Shown: positions 8,236 to 16,377, counted from the stretch's first letter. The stretch: DNA of 64,000 bases from an uncultured Mogibacterium sp. (GCF_938041965.1 NZ_CALISE010000014.1:1-64000); one strand, 5' to 3'. Numbers and translations are program-made. The notes: generated by a model from the letters alone, not told the origin.

Positions 8236-8943
8236 ATGAGTAACGAATTACTACTAATTATCACCCTAATAGTTGAGTACAGTGCGGTTGTACTCATGTA
8301 CAAGTATCTTGGAAGAGACGGCCTCTACCTATGGACAGTGCTCGCAACTATCACCGCCAACATAGAGGTTCTCATCCTCGTAAAGGCGTTCGGCATGGAG
8401 ATGACACTTGGAAACGTTCTCTTTGCAACTACTTTTTTGGTCACTGATATCGCTAGTGAGATATATGGAAAAAAAGATGCGCACAAAGCGGTACACCTAG
8501 GTGTAGCGACATCCATTGCATTTGTGGTAATCAGCTCATCTTGGCTATTATATTCGCCGAGCTCAAGCGATTTCGCATCACCTTCAATCAGGCAGATTTT
8601 TGCACATACGCCAAGACTTATGTTTGCGAGTCTAGCTGTATATATAATCGTACAGTACTTTGATGTATGGCTATATCACAAGTGGTGGGATTTCACTAAC
8701 AAGAGGTTTGGCGATAGAGATAGATTTTTATGGCTCCGTAATAACGGCTCGACCCTAGTCTCGCAGCTAGTGAATTCAGCGCTATATACGGTATTTGCTT
8801 TTGCAGGATTGTACGATACTAAGACCGTAATAACTCTGATATTCTCGACATATATAATCTACATCGTGACGAGTCTCTGCGATACACCGTTCGTGTACCT
8901 ATGCAGAGCGATAGCTCGGAAGAAGGGTGATATAACCGTTTGA
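8236..8943 (+). CDS. queuosine-precursor transporter, YhhQ/VUT family
   Basis: The 235-residue membrane protein belongs to the YhhQ (DUF165) family that imports preQ0/preQ1. Family hallmarks are FLVTDIASEIYGKKDAHKAV, VQYFDVWLYHKW and RNNGSTLVSQLVNS, spread over six or so helices. The preQ1-I riboswitch in the leader gives independent support for the substrate. The ATG at 8236 has no close SD sequence; an AAAGGAGAG lies about 37 bases upstream, so the start is the weakest part of this call. A stretch at 8970-8988 downstream is palindromic. Confidence 0.92.
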   Translation: MSNELLLIITLIVEYSAVVLMYKYLGRDGLYLWTVLATITANIEVLILVKAFGMEMTLGNVLFATTFLVTDIASEIYGKKDAHKAVHLGVATSIAFVVISSSWLLYSPSSSDFASPSIRQIFAHTPRLMFASLAVYIIVQYFDVWLYHKWWDFTNKRFGDRDRFLWLRNNGSTLVSQLVNSALYTVFAFAGLYDTKTVITLIFSTYIIYIVTSLCDTPFVYLCRAIARKKGDITV

Positions 8944-8969
8944 AACTAAATAATAGAGGCGTTCCTTTC

Positions 8970-8988
8970 TTGTACTTTAAAAGTACAA
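8970..8988 (+). promoter_or_regulatory. 19-base palindrome before the surface protein
   Basis: ttgtacttt-A-aaagtacaa is a perfect dyad in the AT-rich gap between the queuosine transporter and the LPXTG-like gene. With one central base it is more like a protein-binding site than a terminator. No regulator is assigned. Confidence 0.35.
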
Positions 8989-9064
8989 TCCAGAATATAT
9001 ATATGATAAAATAATGATGTAGTATTCATAAATATTATTTATTAAGAAAGGAAAAGTGGAGTTA

Positions 9065-10375
9065 ATGGGAGTTGTAAATTCAAGAATAAAAAAATGCTTT
9101 TCACTATTCATAGCATTTATGATTTGTATAACAGTGTTCTTTTCCGGATTAGTATATGCAGATGATGGAGAAGCTCCTGACGCAGATACAGCCATTGCTG
9201 AAAACTATTGGGCTGAGTTAGAGAAAAGCAGTTATGTTGATGGTGGGGTGTATCCTAAATACCTAATGAAATTGCAAGATACTGTTCTTAAAAATTTTGA
9301 TTTGGCACGAGGTGGGGATTCTCCTAGTACTGGTATATACAAGAATTTTAATACATTAACATATGCAGCGGGAATGGATATGTTTGAATATTTATCCAAA
9401 CCAGAGTTACAGGATAACGAGGGACCTAATGGTGATCCGAATTATCAAGATAATAAATATCACAATCCATTTAATTTCAAGTTTGATTCTGATTTTATTA
9501 AAGACAGAGATCAATTAAATGTATATGGTGATATATCTGTTAACAATAATACTGAAAATGCCGCTATAGGAACACATGCAATTGGAGATAAATTAAATCT
9601 TGATTTTTCGGTTAATTTAGGTAATCTTAGCAAATGGCAAAATAGCAGGTTGTGGTGGGATATTAATGGACACTCAAAGGGCACGGCATGGAAAACTCAT
9701 GGAACGGAAGCTTATATAGCTACTGATTCAGAATTGGTATTTATTATCAATATACCTAGAGGTATTACAGTTCCTGATGTTAATGATTTAAAGTTTAGAG
9801 TTGATGGTTTAAATTCTCTGAAATTTAAGAAAGCAGAAAGAGATGGTGACAAACTCATAATTAGAGTACACCCTTCATTAAGTGAGAGTGGATATTTGCC
9901 TGCTAGAGACTATTATGCTTACCTAAAAACGATTAGTAATGTAAAAATAAGTGTTGAAGGGCTTTCAGTTAATAGTGAGGCGACTGTAAATGAGAACATA
10001 ACTATCACCGGAAGTGTTGTTGGTGTACAAGATGAACTTGTAACAGATTCCATGGAGGTAGCAAAGAAGAAGACTGGTGCGGGTTCAGATGATGTAAGAG
10101 CTGCCTATTTCTTTGCTGCTAAACAGTCTAATTCAGGAAGAGATGCAGCAGCACCACAGGATAAACCTAACTTGATTTCATACACTTTTAAGGTTAATAA
10201 GGCTGCCGAGAATACTACACCAAGCAACCCTGGAAAGACAGTAAAGGTTGTAAAGAAGACTAAGATGCCTAAGACGGGAGATGATGCAGATATAATGCTA
10301 TATGTACTCCTTTTAGGTGTGTCCGGTACAATGCTTGCTGGTGTTAGTTACTTTAGAAGAAGAAAAGTGAGCTAG
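9065..10375 (+). CDS. sortase-anchored surface protein of unknown function
   Basis: The product (about 436 residues) has a signal peptide (basic KKC, hydrophobic core, cleavage near VYADDG). It ends with MPKTGDDAD, a hydrophobic helix and the tail YFRRRKVS, so it is a substrate of sortase and linked to the cell wall. MPKTG is a variant of LPXTG. The body has no domain I recognise. It is rich in Asn, Asp and Lys and its codons are more AT-rich than its neighbours, a hint of transfer. A GTG at 9056 in the same frame is an alternative start. It stands alone between a dyad and a terminator. Confidence 0.8.
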   Translation: MGVVNSRIKKCFSLFIAFMICITVFFSGLVYADDGEAPDADTAIAENYWAELEKSSYVDGGVYPKYLMKLQDTVLKNFDLARGGDSPSTGIYKNFNTLTYAAGMDMFEYLSKPELQDNEGPNGDPNYQDNKYHNPFNFKFDSDFIKDRDQLNVYGDISVNNNTENAAIGTHAIGDKLNLDFSVNLGNLSKWQNSRLWWDINGHSKGTAWKTHGTEAYIATDSELVFIINIPRGITVPDVNDLKFRVDGLNSLKFKKAERDGDKLIIRVHPSLSESGYLPARDYYAYLKTISNVKISVEGLSVNSEATVNENITITGSVVGVQDELVTDSMEVAKKKTGAGSDDVRAAYFFAAKQSNSGRDAAAPQDKPNLISYTFKVNKAAENTTPSNPGKTVKVVKKTKMPKTGDDADIMLYVLLLGVSGTMLAGVSYFRRRKVS

Positions 10376-10466
10376 TATTAATAGCTTGGGAGTCAAAACT
10401 CAATTTAAATAGGATGAGCGGATCTTCAGGAGCGAATCTTGGAGGTCTGCTCTTGCTATGTAAGAA

Positions 10467-10498
10467 AGCCACGCAATGCAATATATGCTTGCGTGGCT
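10467..10498 (+). terminator. terminator after the surface protein
   Basis: A 10-bp stem (agccacgcaa / ttgcgtggct) with a 12-base loop lies about 90 bases after the stop codon. The T-run is short, so efficiency may be modest. Confidence 0.6.
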
Positions 10499-10571
10499 AG
10501 ATTTACTTATTGGTACATACATAAGGGTATAATAAATTCACTAGATTAATGGGGAGCTTAAGTCTGTATTT

Positions 10572-11189
10572 TTAAGATATCTTACGATCGAGATGCTTTG
10601 CTAGTGCTTTAGAGACTACTGTTCCGAGAATACAGCAAGTTACAGCTTCGATTAAGCCCTGAAGGCCAACGAGTGTAATTACGAAAGTAAGCGGATTGGT
10701 AGCACCAATCGTATGAACCAGTTTCTGAATATAGTCTGTGTCGTAGAATGCAATGACTAGGAATCCCATGAAGAATATTGTGTTGAGCAAGGGAGCACTG
10801 ATTGATCCTATCGAGTATGCAATAGTGTGTCCTCTGAAGATTTTATTAACAATCTTGAATACTACGCCGGCTAAGAACCCCATGAGGATTCTTGTGATAA
10901 CGCATAGTACAAATGTCTTAAATGGTGCGACTTGAAACAAAACTCCGCCCATTGCAGATGCGCCTGAAATAGCATCTACAAAGCTTGCGATGCCGAAGAC
11001 TCCGCCGAGTATGGCTCCAGCGAGTGGTCCCATTAGTATCGCCCCGATAGCGACTGGAAGTGTGAGAAATGACATGTAGATTGGACCGATCGGCACACTG
11101 CCAAGCCCTGTAATCTTCATGACAAGTTCAACTGCAACGAGAAGCGCTAGTTGCGCAAGAAATTTAGGATTGGATAATTTATCCCTCAT
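10572..11189 (-). CDS. ECF transporter S component, substrate unassigned
   Basis: This 205-residue membrane protein is the substrate-binding subunit of an energy-coupling-factor vitamin importer, of the broad ECF_trnsprt type. It has six hydrophobic segments, the helix-1 alanine-rich face (LAQLALLVAVELV) that contacts EcfT, and the PIGPIYMSFLTLPVAIGAIL and GPLAGAILGGVFG segments. Similarity in style is greatest to PanT-like proteins. It is clearly not QueT or BioY (BioY is at 29660). The energising subunits EcfA/EcfT are not in this window. Its leader holds a structured RNA at 11190-11326, so expression is probably controlled by the imported ligand. A strong AGGAGG precedes the start. Confidence 0.8.
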   Translation of the reverse strand: MRDKLSNPKFLAQLALLVAVELVMKITGLGSVPIGPIYMSFLTLPVAIGAILMGPLAGAILGGVFGIASFVDAISGASAMGGVLFQVAPFKTFVLCVITRILMGFLAGVVFKIVNKIFRGHTIAYSIGSISAPLLNTIFFMGFLVIAFYDTDYIQKLVHTIGATNPLTFVITLVGLQGLIEAVTCCILGTVVSKALAKHLDRKIS

Positions 11190-11326
11190 ATTAACCTCCT
11201 TCTGCCGTTCCGTAAGGATACAGCGATGAGCCGGGTTGCCCCGAAGAAATGATTTGTAGGCAGGTACTGCTCTATGGAGTCTCTATCGTGCGGTATGCTA
11301 CGATGATATCCGCGCAGTAATCTGCC
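11190..11326 (-). promoter_or_regulatory. structured leader RNA, candidate riboswitch of unknown class
   Basis: Read on the minus strand, the transcript would begin at or near 11326 with a stem ggcag (11326-11322) / ctgcc (11263-11259). This continues, after a bulge, as tactgc (11319-11314) / gcagta (11270-11265). Inside it gcgg (11313-11310) can pair with ccgc (11293-11290), while atcgt (11304-11300) can pair with acgat (11289-11285), which together form an H-type pseudoknot with stacked stems. A GNRA-capped hairpin (cggg-gcaa-cccg) follows. A second ggcag just before AGGAGG could compete for ctgcc. I could not match it to THF, preQ1-II, FMN, TPP or cobalamin consensus elements. Confidence 0.5.
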
Positions 11327-11332
11327 CGTGAG

Positions 11333-11361
11333 ATTATAACAACTTGAGAGCTACTTTACAA
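11333..11361 (-). promoter_or_regulatory. promoter of the ECF S-component gene
   Basis: On the minus strand TTGTAA (11361-11356) and TATAAT (11338-11333) are 17 bases apart, with a TG one base before the -10. The start of transcription would fall at about 11326, exactly the first base of the leader stem. Confidence 0.75.
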
Positions 11362-11434
11362 CAAGCATTCTCGCAAATAAAAATGGAATTAAGCTCAATA
11401 CTCGCCTAATTCCAGCAATGGATTTCTATAAAAT

Positions 11435-11791
11435 CTATTCATAGATGATGAGGGCGACGAATTTTACTGGATCATCCTTCTTGTTGGTTAGACTATGTCC
11501 CTCGCCAGGTCCAGTAAATGTGATATCACCTGCGCGCACAGTCTTTATAGTGCCGTTATCATTGTACTCAGCCTCGCCACTTTGGATGACATAAATTTCA
11601 GCATCTCCCTCGTGTACATGGTAACCTACACCGCAATCCTTTTCGAGAACATTCTCCTTAAAAAGTCGTCCTTTGCCTAGAAGTTCCTCGTCATTATCGA
11701 TAATCTGCGTCGTAATCAGGTGACCAGGACCACCAAGTGCCTCTTCCTGGATATAGTGAGTCCTCTTTTCCTTAGTTTTAATCCAGCTCAT
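11435..11791 (-). CDS. cupin-domain protein
   Basis: The 118-residue product is a single conserved beta-barrel cupin. Motif 1 reads GYHVHEGDAEIYVIQSGEAEY, with metal-ligand candidates H, H and E. Motif 2 reads GDITFTGPGEGHSLTN. Such small cupins act as metal-dependent isomerases, dioxygenases or sensors, and the specific activity is unknown. The gene is transcribed alone, with AGGATC ahead of the ATG. Confidence 0.8.
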   Translation of the reverse strand: MSWIKTKEKRTHYIQEEALGGPGHLITTQIIDNDEELLGKGRLFKENVLEKDCGVGYHVHEGDAEIYVIQSGEAEYNDNGTIKTVRAGDITFTGPGEGHSLTNKKDDPVKFVALIIYE

Positions 11792-11869
11792 TTTGATCCT
11801 CCATAAGTGAATAAGTCATTTTGATTAATTAAGTGTTGCTGTTAAATATTATATTTCATAGAAGAGAAA

Positions 11870-11894
11870 ATGGCATGCATCATATGCATGCCAT
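11870..11894 (-). terminator. terminator of the double aldolase-domain gene
   Basis: An 11-bp stem (atggcatgcat / atgcatgccat) with a 3-base loop lies just beyond the minus-strand stop codon at 11904. On that strand it is followed by ttttctctt. Confidence 0.8.
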
Positions 11895-11903
11895 CGTTTA
11901 GTT

Positions 11904-13109
11904 TTATTCTTCCTCGGCTCTTAGAAGTGGCTCGTTATAACCGAGCATGTTGCAAGCGGTATCCTCTATGGCATCTGCCATAACTGCAGCATTTTCCAGG
12001 CTAGTAGCACAGAAAATCGGACCTCGATTCGCAATCACGCATATATTGTTGTGTCTTAGCTCCTTGAGTATACTTTCGATGAAATCATGAGTATGTGGCT
12101 CGACGTGATCGCTTGCGCTGACATCGCCGAGTAGCTGGTGAAGAGCAGGGTCTGTGATTTTGAAACCAACCTGAGCAGCTGCAAATACGGAAAGCCCGTG
12201 TGAATGTGTACGGATTATCGCGTTCCAATCAGGGTGCTCTCTATAAATGGCAGCGTGCAAGTCAAATTCGCTTGAAGGCACGCGCTGTATGTGCTCAAAT
12301 GATAGTGTGTTGATATCTATCTTGACGATGTCCTCGGCACGTATTTTGTTGTACTCCATAGCTGAAGGAGTGATCAGCATCTCGCGATCATTAAGCCTAA
12401 CAGAGAGATTTCCCCATGAACCATGAAAGAGGCCTTTGTCCTTGAGCTTATTTGCATAGTCAATCATGTTGTTGCGCATATCGAGTTCATCTGTTGAGAT
12501 ATTTACGAAATCAACATGTTTCTCAGAATTGACATTAGAATATAGGTGGTTATGCATCTGGCGAGTGCGCAGTGCCTCCTCGGCGGATAGATGCTTTATA
12601 CCACCGATTTTATCGCTATACATCTCTGCCTCAATACTCTTTTCAATAATCTTAACTATTGAAATCGCATCCTTCATATTGCTACTAGTGCTGAATATAC
12701 CTTTGCCTCGAACTAGGCAGCCAGCCCTGTCTTTTAGTGCTGCCAGAAGTGATTTTGCTGTAGTGTCTTCAGCGATTTTTATATCAGTTCCAACTATGCC
12801 AGCGAGGTCGTAGAGCGCTGGTCTAAGCACATCTGCATCCTTGGAGAAAATTGCTGAAGGTTCCGTACATGCAAAGATCATGACGTTGATGTCCCTTCTA
12901 GTGCTCAGTATCTTGCCTGCATCACCGGAGCTCATATCGAAAAGCTGCAGATCTGAATCCTTGATAGTATCAAGAACTAAGCCAGGTCTCGACATGAGAT
13001 ATGTTCCGTTATCAACCCTAGCGATGATTGATCCGTATGCCTTCGTATATCTATCTGTAAAGTCTGAGGCATACTTAACAATAAGTTCCCTCACTTGTAA
13101 TTCGTTCAT
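11904..13109 (-). CDS. protein with two tandem class II aldolase/adducin-like domains
   Basis: The 401-residue protein is about twice the length of a normal class II aldolase. Its C-terminal half (about 205-395) is a good class II aldolase/adducin domain. It has HGSWGNLSVR, the acid SSEFDLHAAIY, the zinc-ligand pair IRTHSHGL and a third histidine later (EPHTHDFI). The N-terminal half shows a weaker copy (YGSIIARVDNGTYLMSRPG, later VRGKGIFSTSS) lacking the HxH pair, so it is probably structural or regulatory. The family includes fuculose- and ribulose-phosphate aldolases or epimerases. The true substrate is unknown. It lies downstream of a glycosyltransferase on the same strand. Confidence 0.75.
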   Translation of the reverse strand: MNELQVRELIVKYASDFTDRYTKAYGSIIARVDNGTYLMSRPGLVLDTIKDSDLQLFDMSSGDAGKILSTRRDINVMIFACTEPSAIFSKDADVLRPALYDLAGIVGTDIKIAEDTTAKSLLAALKDRAGCLVRGKGIFSTSSNMKDAISIVKIIEKSIEAEMYSDKIGGIKHLSAEEALRTRQMHNHLYSNVNSEKHVDFVNISTDELDMRNNMIDYANKLKDKGLFHGSWGNLSVRLNDREMLITPSAMEYNKIRAEDIVKIDINTLSFEHIQRVPSSEFDLHAAIYREHPDWNAIIRTHSHGLSVFAAAQVGFKITDPALHQLLGDVSASDHVEPHTHDFIESILKELRHNNICVIANRGPIFCATSLENAAVMADAIEDTACNMLGYNEPLLRAEEE

Positions 13110-13134
13110 TTCATACCTCTCTATACTATTTGTA

Positions 13135-13407
13135 TTAGAGTAGTGCAGCTAGCTTGATAGCTCGAGCTACACTGATTATCTCTTTATTCCTAAATTTCCT
13201 AAATAAAATCCGCGATATAAGTATCCCGATAACTATGTGAACACAAGTCGCATGTCCATCCTCATACAAGAGTGTCCAGCTTAAGATATGGATAAAATAT
13301 ATACATGCTATTACGTGTGAAATTATATCATCTAATGTGATTTTGAATGTGGAGAGAGCAAGGAAAGTTATACATATTTTATTATAGTTTCCGTGACTCC
13401 ATCCCAC
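13135..13407 (-). CDS. doubtful small membrane protein
   Basis: A 90-residue frame overlaps the end of the glycosyltransferase gene by 40 bases and fills most of the 258-base gap that follows. It has one or two hydrophobic stretches (around 25-45 and 55-68) and a basic segment LFRKFRNK, plausible for a membrane protein. There is no clear ribosome site, no family resemblance, and it may be a chance frame. Nothing else is visible in the gap except the palindrome tagctcgagcta at 13158-13169. Confidence 0.25.
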   Translation of the reverse strand: MGWSHGNYNKICITFLALSTFKITLDDIISHVIACIYFIHILSWTLLYEDGHATCVHIVIGILISRILFRKFRNKEIISVARAIKLAALL

Positions 13408-14657
13408 GATGCGTTGCTCGTATCTGGATATATATAATCTGGATCAAATCTCTTGCGATGTGCAAGTTCTAAAGCTGATATGAGACCATCCTTGAGCCGA
13501 TCCTTAAATGCAGGGATTTCGGACTCAAATGGTTCGCCTGGAGTCCGCATCTTGGGCGGCTCTACCAAGACGGTATTGTCAGATAAAATCTTGCTGGCCA
13601 GCCAGCTCCGTATGCCCGGCAGGCTGGTGCAGACGGGAATCGCGCCCGACGCCATCGCCTCTATTAGGACGAGGGGAAGGCCTTCATAGTATGAAGGGAG
13701 CACGAATATGTCGCTGGCTCTGAATGCAGAGGCGAGCTCGGTCTGGGATAGCATACCGAGGTAGCTGGCTCTAAATGGCAGGGCTTTGAGCTCGCCTGCG
13801 TCGCCAGCGCGGAGCGCTGGCTTCCCCGAGAGGAGGCGCGCGATTCCCTCATCCTGACAGCCACCGGCAAGCAGGAGCTCAAAAGCGGGAATTTCACTAT
13901 CCTCATTCAGCTCAGCAAGGGCTTCTATAAGCGGAAAAATTCCCTTAGCCGTGCTGAGCTTGCCGGCATAGATGATTTTATACGGATCATCTGACCCTGG
14001 AGTTTCCATACCTTCATCTATATTAAATATCTGCGAGTTATATCCGGTGCCTATAACTTTGATCTTGCCTTCAGCTATGCCGTAAAGCTCGATAATCTGA
14101 TTCTTCTGTTCTTCATGAAGAGCAAAGATTCCGTCAAGCTTCCTTATCCCAGAGGTGATAGAACCACGCCTAAACGGACAGTTCTGAAACTGCCTTATGT
14201 CGGAGCCATGCGAGATACCATAGATTTTGCCATGAAATGAATCTGGTGCAAACTCTTTGACCATATCAGGAAGCATGGAAGTGAGCAAGAATAGGTGATG
14301 GCATAGGATTACATCTGGATCGAGCTCTCTTATAGCTCTACCGGTAGCTTTTCCAAAAGCGCTATAAAGCATATCTGCCATATCATCAGTGAGGGAATTG
14401 TACAGCGTAGAAGGGTATGGCATAACATCTGACATGCCAAGCACCTCAAACGGTAATTCTCCCCTAGAATCCTCGTGTGAATAATATACAGGGTAGGTGC
14501 GTACTGAAGGAGGAAATTCAAATAGATCCTCGTTATATACACCGGCAACCACTGCCTGTCTGTGACCGGCTCTGTCAAAAGATTTGACGAGCTCCGTCAA
14601 GTATACGCCGCTACCGGTTGAGTGCGGCTTTTGAGTGCTAATACTTAATATTTTCAT
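13368..14657 (-). CDS. GT4-family glycosyltransferase
   Basis: The 429-residue product is a GT-B fold glycosyltransferase of family 4. The N-terminal acceptor half begins with the STQKPHSTGSGVYLTELVKSF loop. The donor half carries IIYAGKLSTAKGIFPLIEAL and the nucleotide-sugar motif DIFVLPSYYEGLPLVLIEAMASG, with the E-x7-E pair. It would transfer a sugar from a nucleotide donor to a lipid, polysaccharide or small molecule, and the acceptor is unknown. It is not embedded in a polysaccharide cluster, which is unusual. The local GC content of the middle part is higher than in neighbours. Confidence 0.88.
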   Translation of the reverse strand: MKILSISTQKPHSTGSGVYLTELVKSFDRAGHRQAVVAGVYNEDLFEFPPSVRTYPVYYSHEDSRGELPFEVLGMSDVMPYPSTLYNSLTDDMADMLYSAFGKATGRAIRELDPDVILCHHLFLLTSMLPDMVKEFAPDSFHGKIYGISHGSDIRQFQNCPFRRGSITSGIRKLDGIFALHEEQKNQIIELYGIAEGKIKVIGTGYNSQIFNIDEGMETPGSDDPYKIIYAGKLSTAKGIFPLIEALAELNEDSEIPAFELLLAGGCQDEGIARLLSGKPALRAGDAGELKALPFRASYLGMLSQTELASAFRASDIFVLPSYYEGLPLVLIEAMASGAIPVCTSLPGIRSWLASKILSDNTVLVEPPKMRTPGEPFESEIPAFKDRLKDGLISALELAHRKRFDPDYIYPDTSNASWDGVTETIIKYV

Positions 14658-14730
14658 AATGTTTATATTGTCTTATAAGTAAATTGCGGTGTCAATATCA
14701 ATTGAAGAACTTAAAATTCTATCAACCAAT

Positions 14731-14777
14731 ATTTTCCGCATTGCGAATTTACTGCTCGAAATACGGAAAAAATTCGC
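14731..14777 (+). promoter_or_regulatory. nested dyads between glycosyltransferase and IclR genes
   Basis: Two interleaved inverted repeats occur in this divergent gap: ttttccgcat (14732-14741) with atacggaaaa (14761-14770), one mismatch, and gcgaatt (14743-14749) with aattcgc (14771-14777), exact. They lie just upstream of the IclR promoter and are the best candidate operators for that regulator. Confidence 0.45.
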
Positions 14778-14786
14778 CTGTTAATG

Positions 14787-14815
14787 TTGACTAACTTAAT
14801 GCTAAAGAGTATATT
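14787..14815 (+). promoter_or_regulatory. promoter of the IclR gene
   Basis: TTGACT at 14787-14792 and TATATT at 14810-14815 are spaced by 17 bases. An AAAGGAAG ribosome site and the ATG at 14850 follow. Confidence 0.7.
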
Positions 14816-14849
14816 TTGAATTGTAAAAAGGCAGTGAAAGGAAGACATC

Positions 14850-15590
14850 ATGGCAGAGCGCAATAGTTCACTTGAAAAAGCGTTAAAGGTGCTTGATTTA
14901 TACCAATCCCAAAGCCGATTGACCTTGACGTCTATAGCTCAGCAAACTGGACTTTCCAACGCTGCTATAAGCAGAATTCTCAATTCGCTTGAGGAGATGA
15001 AGTACATCTACAAGGATAAAATCGATGGTGGTTATTATCTTACAGATAGAGTGTTCACCTTGAGTCGAAATACTAATATACAGAAGCAGATAGTCAATAT
15101 GCTAGATGAACCGGTGGCCAGGCTATGTAGGAAATGCGGTCTGGCGGTGACTGTATCGGTGCGTGAAGGGCTAAAGTCATATATAGCGATTCGTAAGAAT
15201 CCATATACTGGCGTTGCCGTAGTGGTTAGCTCTGAGGAGATGATGAGTCTAAACTTGACAGCGGCAGGGAAAGTACTCACTGCATTTTCCGGTGAATCGG
15301 ATAAATTAGCCGAAGAGATTGATTACGTAAGGCTCACACACAAGAGTATCGTGGATAAAGACGAGTATAAAACACTCCTCGAAGAGGTTAAGGAAAGCAG
15401 ACTCGCCTATGATATGGAAGAAGTCACAGAGGGACTTGTATGTGTAGCGGCGCCTGTACTTTCGACGGATGGAACAGCAATCTGCGCAATCAGTGTCAGC
15501 GGTTACAAAGAGCGGATGGTCAGAAGCCTTTACTCCGTAATCCCAAGGCTGCAGGATACAGCTTCTGAATGCGAGAATTTATTTAGATAG
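14850..15590 (+). CDS. IclR-family transcriptional regulator
   Basis: The 246-residue protein has the two IclR parts. The first is an N-terminal winged helix (SLEKALKVLDLYQ, LTLTSIAQQTGLSNAAISRILNSLEE). The second is a C-terminal ligand-binding domain (about 80-245) with LNLTAAGKVLTAF and VCVAAPVLSTDGTAICAISVSG. IclR proteins sense small organic acids or aromatic compounds. The gene lies 79 bases upstream of an oxoacid oxidoreductase operon and divergent from a glycosyltransferase, so the oxidoreductase operon is a reasonable but unproved target. Confidence 0.9.
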   Translation: MAERNSSLEKALKVLDLYQSQSRLTLTSIAQQTGLSNAAISRILNSLEEMKYIYKDKIDGGYYLTDRVFTLSRNTNIQKQIVNMLDEPVARLCRKCGLAVTVSVREGLKSYIAIRKNPYTGVAVVVSSEEMMSLNLTAAGKVLTAFSGESDKLAEEIDYVRLTHKSIVDKDEYKTLLEEVKESRLAYDMEEVTEGLVCVAAPVLSTDGTAICAISVSGYKERMVRSLYSVIPRLQDTASECENLFR

Positions 15591-15605
15591 TTAAAACTGA
15601 TTTGC

Positions 15606-15645
15606 TTTACACAATATCGACTTTTTCTTGTGACATTGTGTGAAA
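15606..15645 (+). promoter_or_regulatory. inverted repeat ahead of the oxidoreductase operon
   Basis: acacaat (15609-15615) and attgtgt (15635-15641) form a spaced exact dyad in the 79-base gap after the IclR gene. It could be an operator for that regulator or for a redox sensor. No clear -35/-10 pair was found here. Confidence 0.35.
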
Positions 15646-15669
15646 GAAGTTTTTAGATGAGGTAGTAGG

Positions 15670-16377
15670 ATGAGTATTTTCTACGAGATGGATAAGGATT
15701 TCGGAGATCTCCTCAAAGAGAAAAAGAATTTTCTCTTTATAGGAGAGGCTGGAAGCGGTAAGAGTGAGATTGTTCTCAATGTTGCAGCAAAGCTTGCTGA
15801 ACAGACTGGTGCAAAGGTTCAGGTATTCGATATGGACCAGAGTAAACCGCTATACCGCTCTAGAGATATGAAGGATGCATTCGCCCAGAAGGGTGTGGAG
15901 ATAAATTATCAGCTGCAATTTCTCGATGCACCGACTGTAGTCGGTGGCGTTGCTGAATCACTTATGAACAAGGACGTGTATACAGTCCTTGATATCGGCG
16001 GTGGTCACAATGCATCGAGAGTTGTAGGAGTGTACGCACACTTGCTAAAGGATGACGATACAGTTCCGGTCTACGTCATCAATCCGTACAGACCTTGGAC
16101 GAAGAGTCTAAAGGCGATTGATGAGACTATGAGCGATATCGTAACTGCGGCTAGGTTGAATCGCATCTATATTCTTGGTAACCCTAACCTAGGTTACCAG
16201 ACGAGTGCAGAAGAATTCATGGAAGGACTTGCTAGGCTCGACGAGATGCTCGACGGAATAGTTACCGTCGGCAGTTTCGTTGTGAGGGATGAGATATATG
16301 ACGAAGTCAAGAATATGACCGACAGACATCTATTCCCCGTCGAGTTGTTCCTGACGTATTCGTGGGTTGATCGCTAA
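15670..16377 (+). CDS. P-loop ATPase linked to an oxoacid oxidoreductase
   Basis: The 235-residue protein has a Walker A motif (IGEAGSGKSEI, about 25-35), a Walker B-like segment followed by glycines (YTVLDIGGGHNASR) and an NPYRPWTK segment. The first half resembles SIMIBI-type P-loop proteins that act on metalloenzymes, in that it reads VQVFDMDQSKPL after the nucleotide site. The gene directly precedes the four subunits of a 2-oxoacid:ferredoxin oxidoreductase, with 27 bases before the ferredoxin subunit. A role in assembly or activation of that enzyme is inferred from position only. I know of no described function. Confidence 0.7.
   Translation: MSIFYEMDKDFGDLLKEKKNFLFIGEAGSGKSEIVLNVAAKLAEQTGAKVQVFDMDQSKPLYRSRDMKDAFAQKGVEINYQLQFLDAPTVVGGVAESLMNKDVYTVLDIGGGHNASRVVGVYAHLLKDDDTVPVYVINPYRPWTKSLKAIDETMSDIVTAARLNRIYILGNPNLGYQTSAEEFMEGLARLDEMLDGIVTVGSFVVRDEIYDEVKNMTDRHLFPVELFLTYSWVDR

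Noticed and set aside
11190..11326. Leader RNA as a THF, preQ1-II or other known vitamin riboswitch
   Set aside because: The conserved joining sequences of those classes were not found by eye. A covariance-model search is needed before a name is given.
13508..13723. Plus-strand frames opposite the glycosyltransferase
   Set aside because: They lie in a GC-richer part of the gene and have no ribosome site or conserved motif; they are shadows.
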